In this document: in pieces, positions 34,854-43,921 of the stretch
Layout: every line of letters starts with the position of its first letter
Numbering within the stretch: position 1 is the stretch's first letter
NCBI GenBank assembly: GCA_015075325.1
Contig: JABTUP010000004.1
Coordinates: 62,001-126,000, forward strand
Direction: 5' to 3'
Length of the DNA stretch: 64,000 nucleotides
Source: Flavobacteriales bacterium
Lineage (GTDB): Bacteria; Bacteroidota; Bacteroidia; Flavobacteriales_E; Vicingaceae
Program-made: the position numbers and the translations under genes
The notes under the pieces: model-generated
Told to the model about the DNA's origin: nothing
Seen by the model: the letters and a program-made list of their open reading frames with translations, nothing else
The model's database searches: none

Positions 34854-34920
34854 AATTGATAATTGATAATTGATAATTGATAATTGATAATTGATAATTG
34901 ATAATTGATAATTGATAATT
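34854..34920. repeat. 7-bp tandem repeat (AATTGAT) x 9.6 just upstream of metY
   Basis: Nine full AATTGAT units plus AATT, without a single mismatch, ending 14 bases before the metY ATG (minus strand unit ATCAATT). It is in the 5' untranslated region, so copy-number change would alter leader spacing or structure rather than reading frame. Confidence 0.95.
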
Positions 34921-35009
34921 TTTTTGATAGATTTTAAAGAGCATGGGAGTTCCTTTCGGAAAACCTACACCTTTAAATTTCGAGAAATGTTAACGGAAAT
35001 AAAGATGTA

Positions 35010-35189
35010 TTAACACATGCAGCAGCACATGCAACACATCATCATTACTGAAGATAATTCAGTAAAAAAGCTGGAAGACCGAACCCCGATAGCTATCGGG
35101 AGGAAGTCCGAAGTAATCACTTTTCTAAGATTTGAAAATCTCTCGGATTTGTTGTTTTGATTGTTTGTTTTTGTTTTCATTTTTGTCAT
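35010..35189 (-). CDS. Met/Cys-rich leader peptide upstream of metY
   Basis: 59 codons from ATG 35189, or 56 from ATG 35180 in the same frame. Opening MTKMKTKTNNQNNKSERF, a middle SNLRKVITSDFLPIAIG, and the end SSVMMMCCMCCCMC-stop, in which 11 consecutive residues are Met or Cys. The ORF starts three bases after the last P1 nucleotide of the SAM-I riboswitch and ends 170 bases before metY. A run of regulatory codons matching the pathway's products is the mark of an attenuation leader peptide. I recognise no characterised family; function is inferred from position and codon content. The perfect hairpin CCCGATAG/CTATCGGG lies within the ORF. Confidence 0.75.
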   Translation of the reverse strand: MTKMKTKTNNQNNKSERFSNLRKVITSDFLPIAIGVRSSSFFTELSSVMMMCCMCCCMC

Positions 35190-35191
35190 TT

Positions 35192-35319
35192 ATTTATATT
35201 TTCCACGCCTATGGCGTGGTTAGGATTTGGCACCGGTTTTCCAACCACGCCGAAGGCGTGACTTTTAGTTGGTTGCCAGAAGGTCGTAGAGCCTAATCTC
35301 TCGCTTCTTCTTTATAAAT
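35192..35319 (-). promoter_or_regulatory. SAM-I (S-box) riboswitch
   Basis: On the minus strand, P1 pairs ATTTATA (35319-35313) with TATAAAT (35198-35192). P2 is GAAG...AGAG ATTAGG CTCT...CTTC with the kink-turn-like GA region. GGCAACC follows, then P3 (CCAAC...CACGCC TTC GGCGTG GTTGG), the conserved GGTGCCAAATCC, and P4 (CCACGCC ATA GGCGTGG). These are the conserved joins of SAM-I aptamers. The downstream gene, metY, is the expected target. The leader ORF start codon lies right after P1, so ligand binding may hide its ribosome entry site. Confidence 0.85.
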
Positions 35320-35361
35320 CAATCACAAATCTGATAAAGGATAGTGAATTGAATTGCGATG

Positions 35362-35391
35362 CAAATGTAATACAAAAATTTTATATACAAA
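35362..35391 (-). promoter_or_regulatory. Promoter of the metY leader (Bacteroidota type)
   Basis: On the minus strand TTTG (35391-35388), an 18-base spacer and TACATTTG (35369-35362) match the -33 TTTG and -7 TAnnTTTG consensus of the Bacteroidota primary sigma factor. Transcription would begin about 35355, some 35 bases before riboswitch P1. Confidence 0.75.
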
Positions 35392-35513
35392 ATATTATTT
35401 TGAATTTATTTAATAATAATTGAAATTCGATTGATTTTTAAAATAAAAATTAGTTTTTATAGAATATTGTTTGGTTAAAAGTAGATGCTTTCAAATTTAA
35501 ATCGGAATTTTTA

Positions 35514-35539
35514 GAAGCAAAGCTTTTTTAAAAAATTTG
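35514..35539. repeat. Dispersed GAAGCAAAGCTTTTTT palindrome, copy 2
   Basis: GAAGCAAAGCTTTTTTAAAA followed by AATTTG; related to 23994-24020 and 36788-36817. It stands at the 3' end of the serine hydrolase gene and may end its transcript. Confidence 0.55.
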
Positions 35540-35544
35540 TATCT

Positions 35545-36741
35545 TTAGTTAAGTTGAGCAATTTTTTCAAATAAATTTACCCAATCAGTTTTTCCGTAAT
35601 TAGTTCCTAATCGAACAATTACCATATTTTTTTCAGGACAAATAAAAATAAACTGACCAAGAATTCCTTCTGCCCTATAATTACCTGTTGGATAAACAAT
35701 GATATCTTTTTTTTCTCCATTAAAATAATCAAAACCCTTTCTATACATTTTTGGGTAAATGGTAGAATCAGAAATTATTTCCATTTTAGGATTGTGCCAA
35801 AAATGATTTTTGTACATAAAATAATTTAGTGGCTCATCGAACTCAGAGGTTTTTTTTATCCATTGCTCTGAAATCAGTTGTTTTCCGTTCCATTTTCCAT
35901 TATTGAGATAGAGTAATCCAAATTTTGCGAAATCTCTTGCACAAGCATTCAAACAACAAAATGCTTTTACGGTTGTATTGGTTTTACTATCAACACTCCA
36001 AGTTGCATCATGTTCCATGCCTAATGGAAGCCATATTTTTTCTTGCAAATATTGATTTAATGGTTTTTTAGTTGCATTTTCAACTATCTTACCCAATAGT
36101 TGAGTGTTAATACTTTTATACTCCCATTTTTTATTGGGTTCTTTATCTGCTTTTAATTTTAACAGGTATTTATTTAGATTTCTTCCATAATAATATTTAG
36201 CAACATCGCCATAAGGATTAAAGTAACTTTCGTTGTATTGAATACCCGACCTCATTTCTAAAAGATGTTTTATGGTTATGTTTTCAAATTTATTTGGAAT
36301 TAATTCAGGCAAATATTTTGTAATAGGGTCGTCAACAGAATTGATAAAACCTTCGTCAATTGCAATTCCAACTAATGCAGAAACAAATGATTTTGCAACA
36401 GAAAATGAAGGGTGTATTTCATTTTGATTATAATTTTCAAAATACTTTTCATAAAGAAGGGTATCGTTTCGAAGAATTAAAAATGCCAATGTTTTATCTT
36501 TTTCTATTCCTTGTTCAAAATCAAAGGTTTTATCTTCGAGTTTAATTTTTGGCAGATTTAATTTTGTATTGACTGTGTTTTGTTGAAAAACGAATTTAGT
36601 TTCACTTGAATTTACTTTAACATTTTTAAACTTTTCATCATCATTAATGTCGGCAAAATTCCACCAAAAAAATCGCCCAACATGACACGAACTGAAACTC
36701 AATAATGTTAAAACTAAAATTGAAATAAATTTGCGATTCAT
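35545..36741 (-). CDS. Serine hydrolase, class C beta-lactamase-like lipoprotein
   Basis: 398 residues from ATG 36741 (a longer frame to 36765 adds eight). A lipoprotein signal ends LLSFSSC. The SxxK motif is SFSVAKSF, and the Tyr motif region is WEYKSINTQLLG. Class C/DD-peptidase-like proteins of this kind hydrolyse peptidoglycan-related amides or esters; a true resistance role is not indicated. It is flanked on both sides by related palindromes (35514-35539 and 36788-36817). Confidence 0.88.
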   Translation of the reverse strand: MNRKFISILVLTLLSFSSCHVGRFFWWNFADINDDEKFKNVKVNSSETKFVFQQNTVNTKLNLPKIKLEDKTFDFEQGIEKDKTLAFLILRNDTLLYEKYFENYNQNEIHPSFSVAKSFVSALVGIAIDEGFINSVDDPITKYLPELIPNKFENITIKHLLEMRSGIQYNESYFNPYGDVAKYYYGRNLNKYLLKLKADKEPNKKWEYKSINTQLLGKIVENATKKPLNQYLQEKIWLPLGMEHDATWSVDSKTNTTVKAFCCLNACARDFAKFGLLYLNNGKWNGKQLISEQWIKKTSEFDEPLNYFMYKNHFWHNPKMEIISDSTIYPKMYRKGFDYFNGEKKDIIVYPTGNYRAEGILGQFIFICPEKNMVIVRLGTNYGKTDWVNLFEKIAQLN

Positions 36742-36787
36742 GTTTTTAAATAAAGTCCTAATCAAATTTAGTTTTAATTAAATTTAT

Positions 36788-36817
36788 GAGCAAAGCTTAT
36801 TAAAAAAACTTTGCTTC
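36788..36817. repeat. Dispersed GAGCAAAGCTTATTAAAA palindrome, copy 3
   Basis: Arms GCAAAG and CTTTGC around an A/T core, between the TauE/SafE 3' end and the serine hydrolase 5' end. Same family as 23994-24020 and 35514-35539. Confidence 0.55.
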
Positions 36818-36821
36818 TTGT

Positions 36822-37550
36822 TTATAGAAAATACTTTCCAACCTGAACAATAGAAGTGAGTACAATTACACCAAGTACAATATAACGAAACAGTTGCTGA
36901 GAAACTTTATGTAAAATAAGTTTGCCGCACCAACTACCAACAATACTGATGATAATTAAAACTGGAATGGTTACCAGAAACTCTTTTACCATGTAATCGT
37001 TTAAAAAATAAACCACTGCTCTACTCGAATCTACACCTAAATCGATTAATGCAGAAGTAGCAATAAAAATATCTTTTTCTAAATTAAAAGCAGTTAAGGT
37101 TAATCCTCGAATGGCTCCACCTGTACCAATTATACCTGCTAAAAACCCCGAAATTATTCCGCCAGTGTATAGGTTTTGGTTGTTGGTTTCGATGGTTTTG
37201 TTGGAGTAGAAAATAAGGTAAACAGACAGTAAAATAAGAATAAAACTCATTATTAATTCTAGCTCTACTTGAGGTACTATTTTGCTTAAAAAAGCACCTA
37301 TAATTACAAAAATTACAGCAGGAATGCCTAGCCGTAAGGCAATACGTTTGTCAATTCCTTTTCGGAACAAAACTATTTTGGAAAGATTGCTAAATACATG
37401 AAATAGGGCTGTAATGCCCAACACTACTTTAAAATCGAAAAAAATAGCGGCAATAGGCACAAACAAAATAGATGAGCCAAAACCACTTACTGTGCCAATA
37501 ACTTCGGCAACAAAAGCAAGAAGGTAAAACAAGTAATATTTTTCGAACAT
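36822..37550 (-). CDS. TauE/SafE family anion exporter
   Basis: 242 residues, seven or eight TM helices. FVAEVIGTVSGFGSSILFVP at the N-terminus and GIISGFLAGIIGTGGAIRGL in the middle are the two repeated TauE/SafE motifs. The family moves sulfite, sulfoacetate or related anions across the inner membrane. The gene is close to the sulfur cluster, which fits a sulfite or organosulfonate role, but the family is broad. Confidence 0.9.
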   Translation of the reverse strand: MFEKYYLFYLLAFVAEVIGTVSGFGSSILFVPIAAIFFDFKVVLGITALFHVFSNLSKIVLFRKGIDKRIALRLGIPAVIFVIIGAFLSKIVPQVELELIMSFILILLSVYLIFYSNKTIETNNQNLYTGGIISGFLAGIIGTGGAIRGLTLTAFNLEKDIFIATSALIDLGVDSSRAVVYFLNDYMVKEFLVTIPVLIIISIVGSWCGKLILHKVSQQLFRYIVLGVIVLTSIVQVGKYFL

Positions 37551-37629
37551 GGGTTTAGGTTGAACTTAAGCAAAAGTACTTTAATTGATTTAGAAAAAAG
37601 GCGTACTTTTAGTTTATAAACTTATTACA

Positions 37630-38121
37630 ATGACAGCATCTGAAACATTAGCTCAAGCAACCGATAGCACTCGCGATTTATTGTATTTTTATTTATCAAA
37701 ACTAGATAAATCGTTGTGGTACAAAACACCTGAAGTGAATGGCGAACAAATCAATTCAGTAGCTTGGGAATTGTGCCACATGGTTTGGGGTCAGGATTAT
37801 TTGATTTTACAAGCTTGTGCAAACCGTAGTTCTAACATTGCTTGGTTGGAAAAATTTGGTATTGGAAAACCTACCGTAAAAACAGCAGAACTACCAACAA
37901 TAGAAGAAATAAAAGAAGCACTTAAAATGGTTCATACACAATCGCTTGAAGTGATTAGAGGACTATCTGATAGTGATTTAGATTCGCCAAATCACATCAA
38001 TTTAGATTTTAAAAAAGGAAACAGTAAGCGACAAATTATTTACCACCATATTCGTCACGAAGGGGGACACATAGGTCACATTGGTTTACTGTGTAAATTG
38101 TTTGGTGCAAAAACGATATGA
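37630..38121 (+). CDS. DinB family protein
   Basis: 163 residues, four-helix bundle. The metal-binding His positions of DinB-like proteins are visible in WELCHMVWGQDYL and in IYHHIRHEGGHIGHIGLLCK. DinB/YfiT-like proteins are thiol-dependent or metal-dependent enzymes, often of unknown substrate. It is a single plus-strand gene, convergent with gyrB. Confidence 0.88.
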   Translation: MTASETLAQATDSTRDLLYFYLSKLDKSLWYKTPEVNGEQINSVAWELCHMVWGQDYLILQACANRSSNIAWLEKFGIGKPTVKTAELPTIEEIKEALKMVHTQSLEVIRGLSDSDLDSPNHINLDFKKGNSKRQIIYHHIRHEGGHIGHIGLLCKLFGAKTI

Positions 38122-38336
38122 TATTTTCCTCGTCATTTCGTACTCAATGTCATTAAGTTAAGAATATAAGAGTTTGATTTTAAATTTATTTTCTGAACTT
38201 ACTAACTCACCCCGACTATCTTCGATAGCCACACCCTCTCTTAATAAAGAGAGGGGAAAGATTGCTTTTAGCAATCAGGCGTGAATTGAAATAATGGAAG
38301 CATTGCCAATGCTGGTTTTTTCGCCATAAGACATAC
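38122..38336. other. Intergenic region with dispersed repeats
   Basis: No gene seen. It contains CCCTCTC-TTAATAAA-GAGAGGG (38234-38256), a hairpin of the family also at 21509 and 28821, preceded by CCCCGACTATCTTCGATAGC. Confidence 0.6.
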
Positions 38337-38368
38337 AAAAAAAAGGACAGATTTTAAACTGTCCTCAT
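38337..38368 (-). terminator. Intrinsic terminator of gyrB
   Basis: Minus strand: AGGACAG, a short A/T loop, CTGTCCT, and then a run of T. It stands 60 bases after the gyrB stop. Confidence 0.8.
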
Positions 38369-38432
38369 TTTTTGTATTTGAAAATTCCACTAACTATTTT
38401 TTAATACATTACCTATTTTTAATTGGTTAGTA

Positions 38433-40388
<1,956 letters not shown>

Positions 40389-40414
40389 TTATTTTACCTT
40401 TTTTTGAAGAGTAA

Positions 40415-40422
40415 CAAATATA
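40415..40422 (-). promoter_or_regulatory. Candidate -7 box for gyrB
   Basis: Minus strand TATATTTG, a TAnnTTTG match, 35 bases before the gyrB ATG. No clear -33 element. Confidence 0.4.
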
Positions 40423-40522
40423 ACCATTGTGCTTCGTTTAGCACGATTTTATATTGTTTTATATAGTTTAGTTATCAACAGAAAAATTAACAGTTTTTAG
40501 GGCTGTTATGACATGTTGAAAC

Positions 40523-40557
40523 AAAAAAAGGTCTGAAGAAAAATCTTCAGACCTTTT
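40523..40557 (-). terminator. Intrinsic terminator after the YceI gene
   Basis: Perfect 14-bp stem AAAAGGTCTGAAGA / TCTTCAGACCTTTT with a 4-base loop, followed on the minus strand by more T, 22 bp after the YceI stop. Confidence 0.88.
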
Positions 40558-40578
40558 AACCTCTATCAACAATTAAAA

Positions 40579-41166
40579 TTACTGTGCAGCAATTTTAAAT
40601 TTTATAGTAAACTCATCGTCGATGGTTTTATCGCCCAATCCTTCGAAAAATTTACCAGAACCATATTTAACATCGTACAATGTACGGTCAACTTTAACTT
40701 CAGCAAAAGCAGCTAACTTACCTTCTTTAATATCCATTTTAGTAGAAAATTCGATTGGTTTGGTAATTCCTTTAATCGTTAAATTACCAGATATTATTGA
40801 ATTACCGTCTTTTCCTGGAGTAACTTTTAATATATCTAAGGTTGCTGTTTTGTGGTTTTCAACATCAAAAAAATCGGCATTTTTTAAGTGACCAACTAAT
40901 TTTTGATTCCACTCTCCTTCTAAATCGGCACAAGTAATAGATGTCATGTCGATTACTACTTTTCCTTTTTCTAATTTGCCATCATGTAAATAAAGAGTTC
41001 CTTCTTTAATAGATATTCCACCGTTGTGCTGACCAGTAACTTTTTTACCAATCCATTCTACTGAACTTACTGAATTGTTAATTTTTAATTCACTGTTGTT
41101 GTGTGCATTTACAACTATTGTTGAAGCTAATGCAAAAGCTATACTTAAAATAATTTTTTTACTCAT
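40579..41166 (-). CDS. YceI family periplasmic protein
   Basis: 195 residues from ATG 41166, which begins a clean signal peptide (MSKKIILSIAFALASTIVVN); longer in-frame starts to 41253 lack one. YceI beta-barrel lipocalin-like motifs follow: VEWIGKKVTGQHNGGISIKE, GNLTIKGITKPIEFSTKMDI and EVKVDRTLYDVKYGSGKFFE. The family binds polyprenoids or amphiphiles in the periplasm. It is single, with its own terminator. Confidence 0.92.
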   Translation of the reverse strand: MSKKIILSIAFALASTIVVNAHNNSELKINNSVSSVEWIGKKVTGQHNGGISIKEGTLYLHDGKLEKGKVVIDMTSITCADLEGEWNQKLVGHLKNADFFDVENHKTATLDILKVTPGKDGNSIISGNLTIKGITKPIEFSTKMDIKEGKLAAFAEVKVDRTLYDVKYGSGKFFEGLGDKTIDDEFTIKFKIAAQ

Positions 41167-41344
41167 TGTTTTAGATTTTAGTTTTTTGTATTCGTGAGAC
41201 TTTGTGTTCATGTTATTAAATTTAAAATTCCATGCAAATATATGTATATACATTTAATGTTTATACATTTTAACAAAAAATTAACTCGTTTGCCAAGCTA
41301 ATCAATTGATTAACAATAATTAAAAAAATTTAAAGACAAAATGG

Positions 41345-41683
41345 TTATTTGATTTTTTTCTTCCAAACTTGGTATTTGTACACCATGTTATTGGCATCAA
41401 TATAGTAAATGTGTTCAATTTCCACTTGTTGCTTGGGTTTAGTTTCGGATGTAATCTCTTTAATTTTTCCAAAGTATGCTTCTCGTACCACATAAATATA
41501 GGCTTCGGCATTATCAAAAATTTTAATTTTTTGAGCAGCTCCTTTTTCTTTGAGCAATTCTACTTTAGATTTTCCTACTAAGGGACTGGTATAAGTAACA
41601 GGTCCTTCTGGTGAACAAGCAACTAAAAGAGCAAAAATTGATATGAAGAAAAGTTGTCGCACGAGATAAAGATAACTAAACAT
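41345..41683 (-). CDS. Small lipoprotein of unknown function
   Basis: 112 residues from ATG 41683; the longer frame to 41725 overlaps the cvpA end. A hydrophobic segment ending ALLVACS is a lipobox, so the mature protein is a short lipid-anchored chain starting at Cys. No family recognised (TYTSPLVGKSKVELLKEKGA; IYYIDANNMVYKYQVWKKKI). It lies just downstream of cvpA on the same strand. Confidence 0.65.
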   Translation of the reverse strand: MFSYLYLVRQLFFISIFALLVACSPEGPVTYTSPLVGKSKVELLKEKGAAQKIKIFDNAEAYIYVVREAYFGKIKEITSETKPKQQVEIEHIYYIDANNMVYKYQVWKKKIK

Positions 41684-41702
41684 TTGGGATAAACACAAGC
41701 AA

Positions 41703-42236
41703 CTAACGATTTTCAAATTCAACAATTTCCTCTGTAATTCTAGAAGTATCTAATTTTAAGTCTTTTATTCCTGGAATAATAAGTTGTGCAATTTTTTCAA
41801 CTGGTTTATACAATAACGAAGATTCTTTCTGTTTGGGCTTTATAAACTCCACTTCATTATTAAAAACATTTACTAAGTTTAAAATTATACTGATGATAAA
41901 AGCAAATTTTAAACTGCCAAAAATCAATCCTAGCAACTTATTAAAAAACCCTAATGCGGCTTTTTTTAGCACACTTTCTAACAATTTTGCCATTAAAAAA
42001 ACCACCACTACAATTAAAATAAAAACTACCGAAAAGGAAATTAAAGGCATTATGTTTTCAGCAATATCAAACACTTTGCTTAAATATTCAGCTGATAGGT
42101 AGGAAAATTTTAACCCTCCCCAAACGCCCAATCCTAAAGCAACAAACGAGGCAATTTCAATTACAAAACCCTTTACAAAACCTTTGTATGCTCCCCAAAG
42201 TAATGGTATTATAAAAACAATATCGAAATAATTCAT
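41703..42236 (-). CDS. CvpA family membrane protein
   Basis: 177 residues with four TM helices. MNYFDIVFIIPLLWGAYKGF and VKGFVIEIASFVALGLGVWG are the CvpA opening, and KLLGLIFGSLKFAFIISIIL the third-helix pattern. CvpA-like proteins are inner-membrane proteins linked to colicin V export and envelope or bile resistance; the exact role is unclear. Confidence 0.9.
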   Translation of the reverse strand: MNYFDIVFIIPLLWGAYKGFVKGFVIEIASFVALGLGVWGGLKFSYLSAEYLSKVFDIAENIMPLISFSVVFILIVVVVFLMAKLLESVLKKAALGFFNKLLGLIFGSLKFAFIISIILNLVNVFNNEVEFIKPKQKESSLLYKPVEKIAQLIIPGIKDLKLDTSRITEEIVEFENR

Positions 42237-42322
42237 TAGCTCAAAACTAATTATTGCTGTGTTTAGTGCTTATTTAATTGTTTAGTTTTTATCAATAACT
42301 CATTGTTTATAGTTCAATTCAT

Positions 42323-42330
42323 TAATTTTG
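42323..42330 (+). promoter_or_regulatory. Candidate -7 box, almost touching a start codon
   Basis: TAATTTTG ending four bases before the ATG at 42335, with TTG at 42304-42306 as a possible -33 element. It suggests a near-leaderless transcript. Confidence 0.4.
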
Positions 42331-42334
42331 TGCT

Positions 42335-42676
42335 ATGCAAACCAACGACATTGATGTAAACATAGAATGGGTTAAAGTTCAATTGTTTTTAAGAAAACGA
42401 TTTGAAGAAGTATTAGATATGCAATCTATTTTATACCTTATTGGCTTACAAGAATTGGGTATGAATCACCAACCTTTAAAAAAAGAACAAAAAATTGATG
42501 TAATACACATTGGTGTTTGTTCGGTTTTGCTTCCTTTGGGATATTATCAAAAAATTGGTATAGATAATGATGGTTGGCCTCATTTTAAAAACATAAAAAA
42601 ACTCCCCCACGACATGGTAGGGGAGCAACAAGATGTTTTTATGAAAAAGGCAATTATTAAGTACCTTAATTTGTAA
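42335..42676 (+). CDS. Conserved hypothetical protein
   Basis: 113 residues, cytoplasmic, no signal or TM segment. Recognisable as a recurrent Bacteroidota protein (WVKVQLFLRKRFEEVLDMQS, IHIGVCSVLLPLGYYQKIG, DGWPHFKNIKKLPHDMVGEQ) but without any function I know. It sits alone on the plus strand, convergent with the 42680-43153 lipoprotein gene by only 3 bp. Confidence 0.78.
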   Translation: MQTNDIDVNIEWVKVQLFLRKRFEEVLDMQSILYLIGLQELGMNHQPLKKEQKIDVIHIGVCSVLLPLGYYQKIGIDNDGWPHFKNIKKLPHDMVGEQQDVFMKKAIIKYLNL

Positions 42677-42679
42677 ATA

Positions 42680-43153
42680 TTATCTCAGTTTAATGGTTTC
42701 TCTGTAGTCGTTATCCTCACTTCGTTGTCTAACACTTTCAATTTTTACTACTTTATGTGCACTCAATGAGTCAGTCGAGGTTACAATCATACTGTTAATT
42801 TGATCGATTATAGTTGTATCAATAGCATTCCAAACAGTATCATAAACAATGGTTTGATTGGTTCTATAATAAACCACATCAACATCTAAAACTGCAGAGA
42901 ATTTAAAATCAAATTTAACATAACCAGCAGCATCTGTAGTTCCAGTTTTATCCATTTCAGCTTCGTTTACTGTGCTTCCCATTTTTGTTGCGTCATTACT
43001 TGGCCAAGCATGAACTGTTGCTCCTGCAGCAGGAATTCCATTTTCATCTAAAACCGTAATGTGTAAACTTGGAGAACGTTCTTTAGCACAAGAAAATGCA
43101 ATTACACCAACAAATAATAATAAAACGAGTTTAAAAGAAGTTAAGTTTTTCAT
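42680..43153 (-). CDS. Lipoprotein with Ig-like carboxypeptidase-regulatory fold
   Basis: 157 residues. A lipobox is seen in LFVGVIAFSCAKE. The segment LHITVLDENGIPAAGATVHA followed by DKTGTTDAAGYVKFDFKF is the usual carboxypeptidase-regulatory-like beta-sandwich. The rest has no known domain. It is likely anchored to the outer membrane facing the periplasm; function unknown. Confidence 0.75.
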   Translation of the reverse strand: MKNLTSFKLVLLLFVGVIAFSCAKERSPSLHITVLDENGIPAAGATVHAWPSNDATKMGSTVNEAEMDKTGTTDAAGYVKFDFKFSAVLDVDVVYYRTNQTIVYDTVWNAIDTTIIDQINSMIVTSTDSLSAHKVVKIESVRQRSEDNDYRETIKLR

Positions 43154-43195
43154 CTCTTTAATTTAAGTTTTCAAAACTATAATGGTTTAAATTAT

Positions 43196-43203
43196 TAGCT
43201 TTG
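43196..43203 (+). promoter_or_regulatory. Candidate -7 box for the PPIase-pheS run
   Basis: TAGCTTTG, matching TAnnTTTG, 23 bases upstream of the PPIase ATG (43227). It would drive the plus-strand run PPIase, pheS and possibly the histidine kinase. Confidence 0.5.
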
Positions 43204-43226
43204 TAATTAACAAATTTAATAAAAAA

Positions 43227-43919
43227 ATGTTCATAAATAAAAAAAATTCAATTTCTGTTCTTTTTGTCTTATTAATGAGTTTATTTTCATTTGCACAAAA
43301 AGCTCCAAAAACTTCGTTGATATTAATTTCTACATCGTTTGGTGATATTAAAATTAGTTTATACAATGAAACCCCAAAACATCGAGATAATTTTATAAAA
43401 CTAGTTAAAGAAGGCACCTTAGATGGTACATTGTTTCATCGGGTAATAAAGGATTTTATGATTCAAGGTGGCGACCCTGATTCGAAAAATGCGGTGGCTG
43501 GAGCAACATTAGGAGAGGGAGGTTTGGGTTATACTATACCTGCCGAATTTGTTCCTTCATTAATTCACAAAAAAGGGGTTTTAGCTGCTGCCAGAGAAGG
43601 TGATGCGGTAAATCCTGAGAAAGCATCATCAAGTTGTCAGTTTTATCTTGTTCAGGGAAGAAAATTTACTCGTGAAGAAATAGATAAAATGTTGAAAGGA
43701 AAAAATGCTCGTCGCGATGCTAAAATTACATACACTGATGAACAATATAAAACCTACGAAACTATTGGTGGAACTCCTCATTTAGATATGGATTATACTG
43801 TTTTTGGAGAAGTAATTGAAGGGCTAGATGTAATTGATAAAATTGCAGATGTAAAAAAAGATAAAAGAGACCGACCTTTAGAGGATATTAAAATGACCCT
43901 AAAGATTGTAAAAAAATAA
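43227..43919 (+). CDS. Peptidyl-prolyl cis-trans isomerase, cyclophilin type (exported)
   Basis: 230 residues with a signal peptide (NSISVLFVLLMSLFSFAQ). Cyclophilin core: GDIKISLYNETPKHRDNFIK, LFHRVIKDFMIQGGDPDSKN (active-site Arg and Gln), SSCQFYLVQGRKF and DYTVFGEVIEGLDVIDKIAD. It speeds proline isomerisation in envelope proteins. An insert of ~25 residues between SSCQFYLVQG and the final strands is common in Bacteroidota forms. It ends 2 bp before pheS. Confidence 0.93.
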   Translation: MFINKKNSISVLFVLLMSLFSFAQKAPKTSLILISTSFGDIKISLYNETPKHRDNFIKLVKEGTLDGTLFHRVIKDFMIQGGDPDSKNAVAGATLGEGGLGYTIPAEFVPSLIHKKGVLAAAREGDAVNPEKASSSCQFYLVQGRKFTREEIDKMLKGKNARRDAKITYTDEQYKTYETIGGTPHLDMDYTVFGEVIEGLDVIDKIADVKKDKRDRPLEDIKMTLKIVKK

Positions 43920-43921
43920 AC

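Noticed and set aside
35545-36741. Antibiotic-resistance beta-lactamase
   Set aside because: The SxxK and Tyr motifs fit the wide serine hydrolase/DD-peptidase group; nothing points to resistance.
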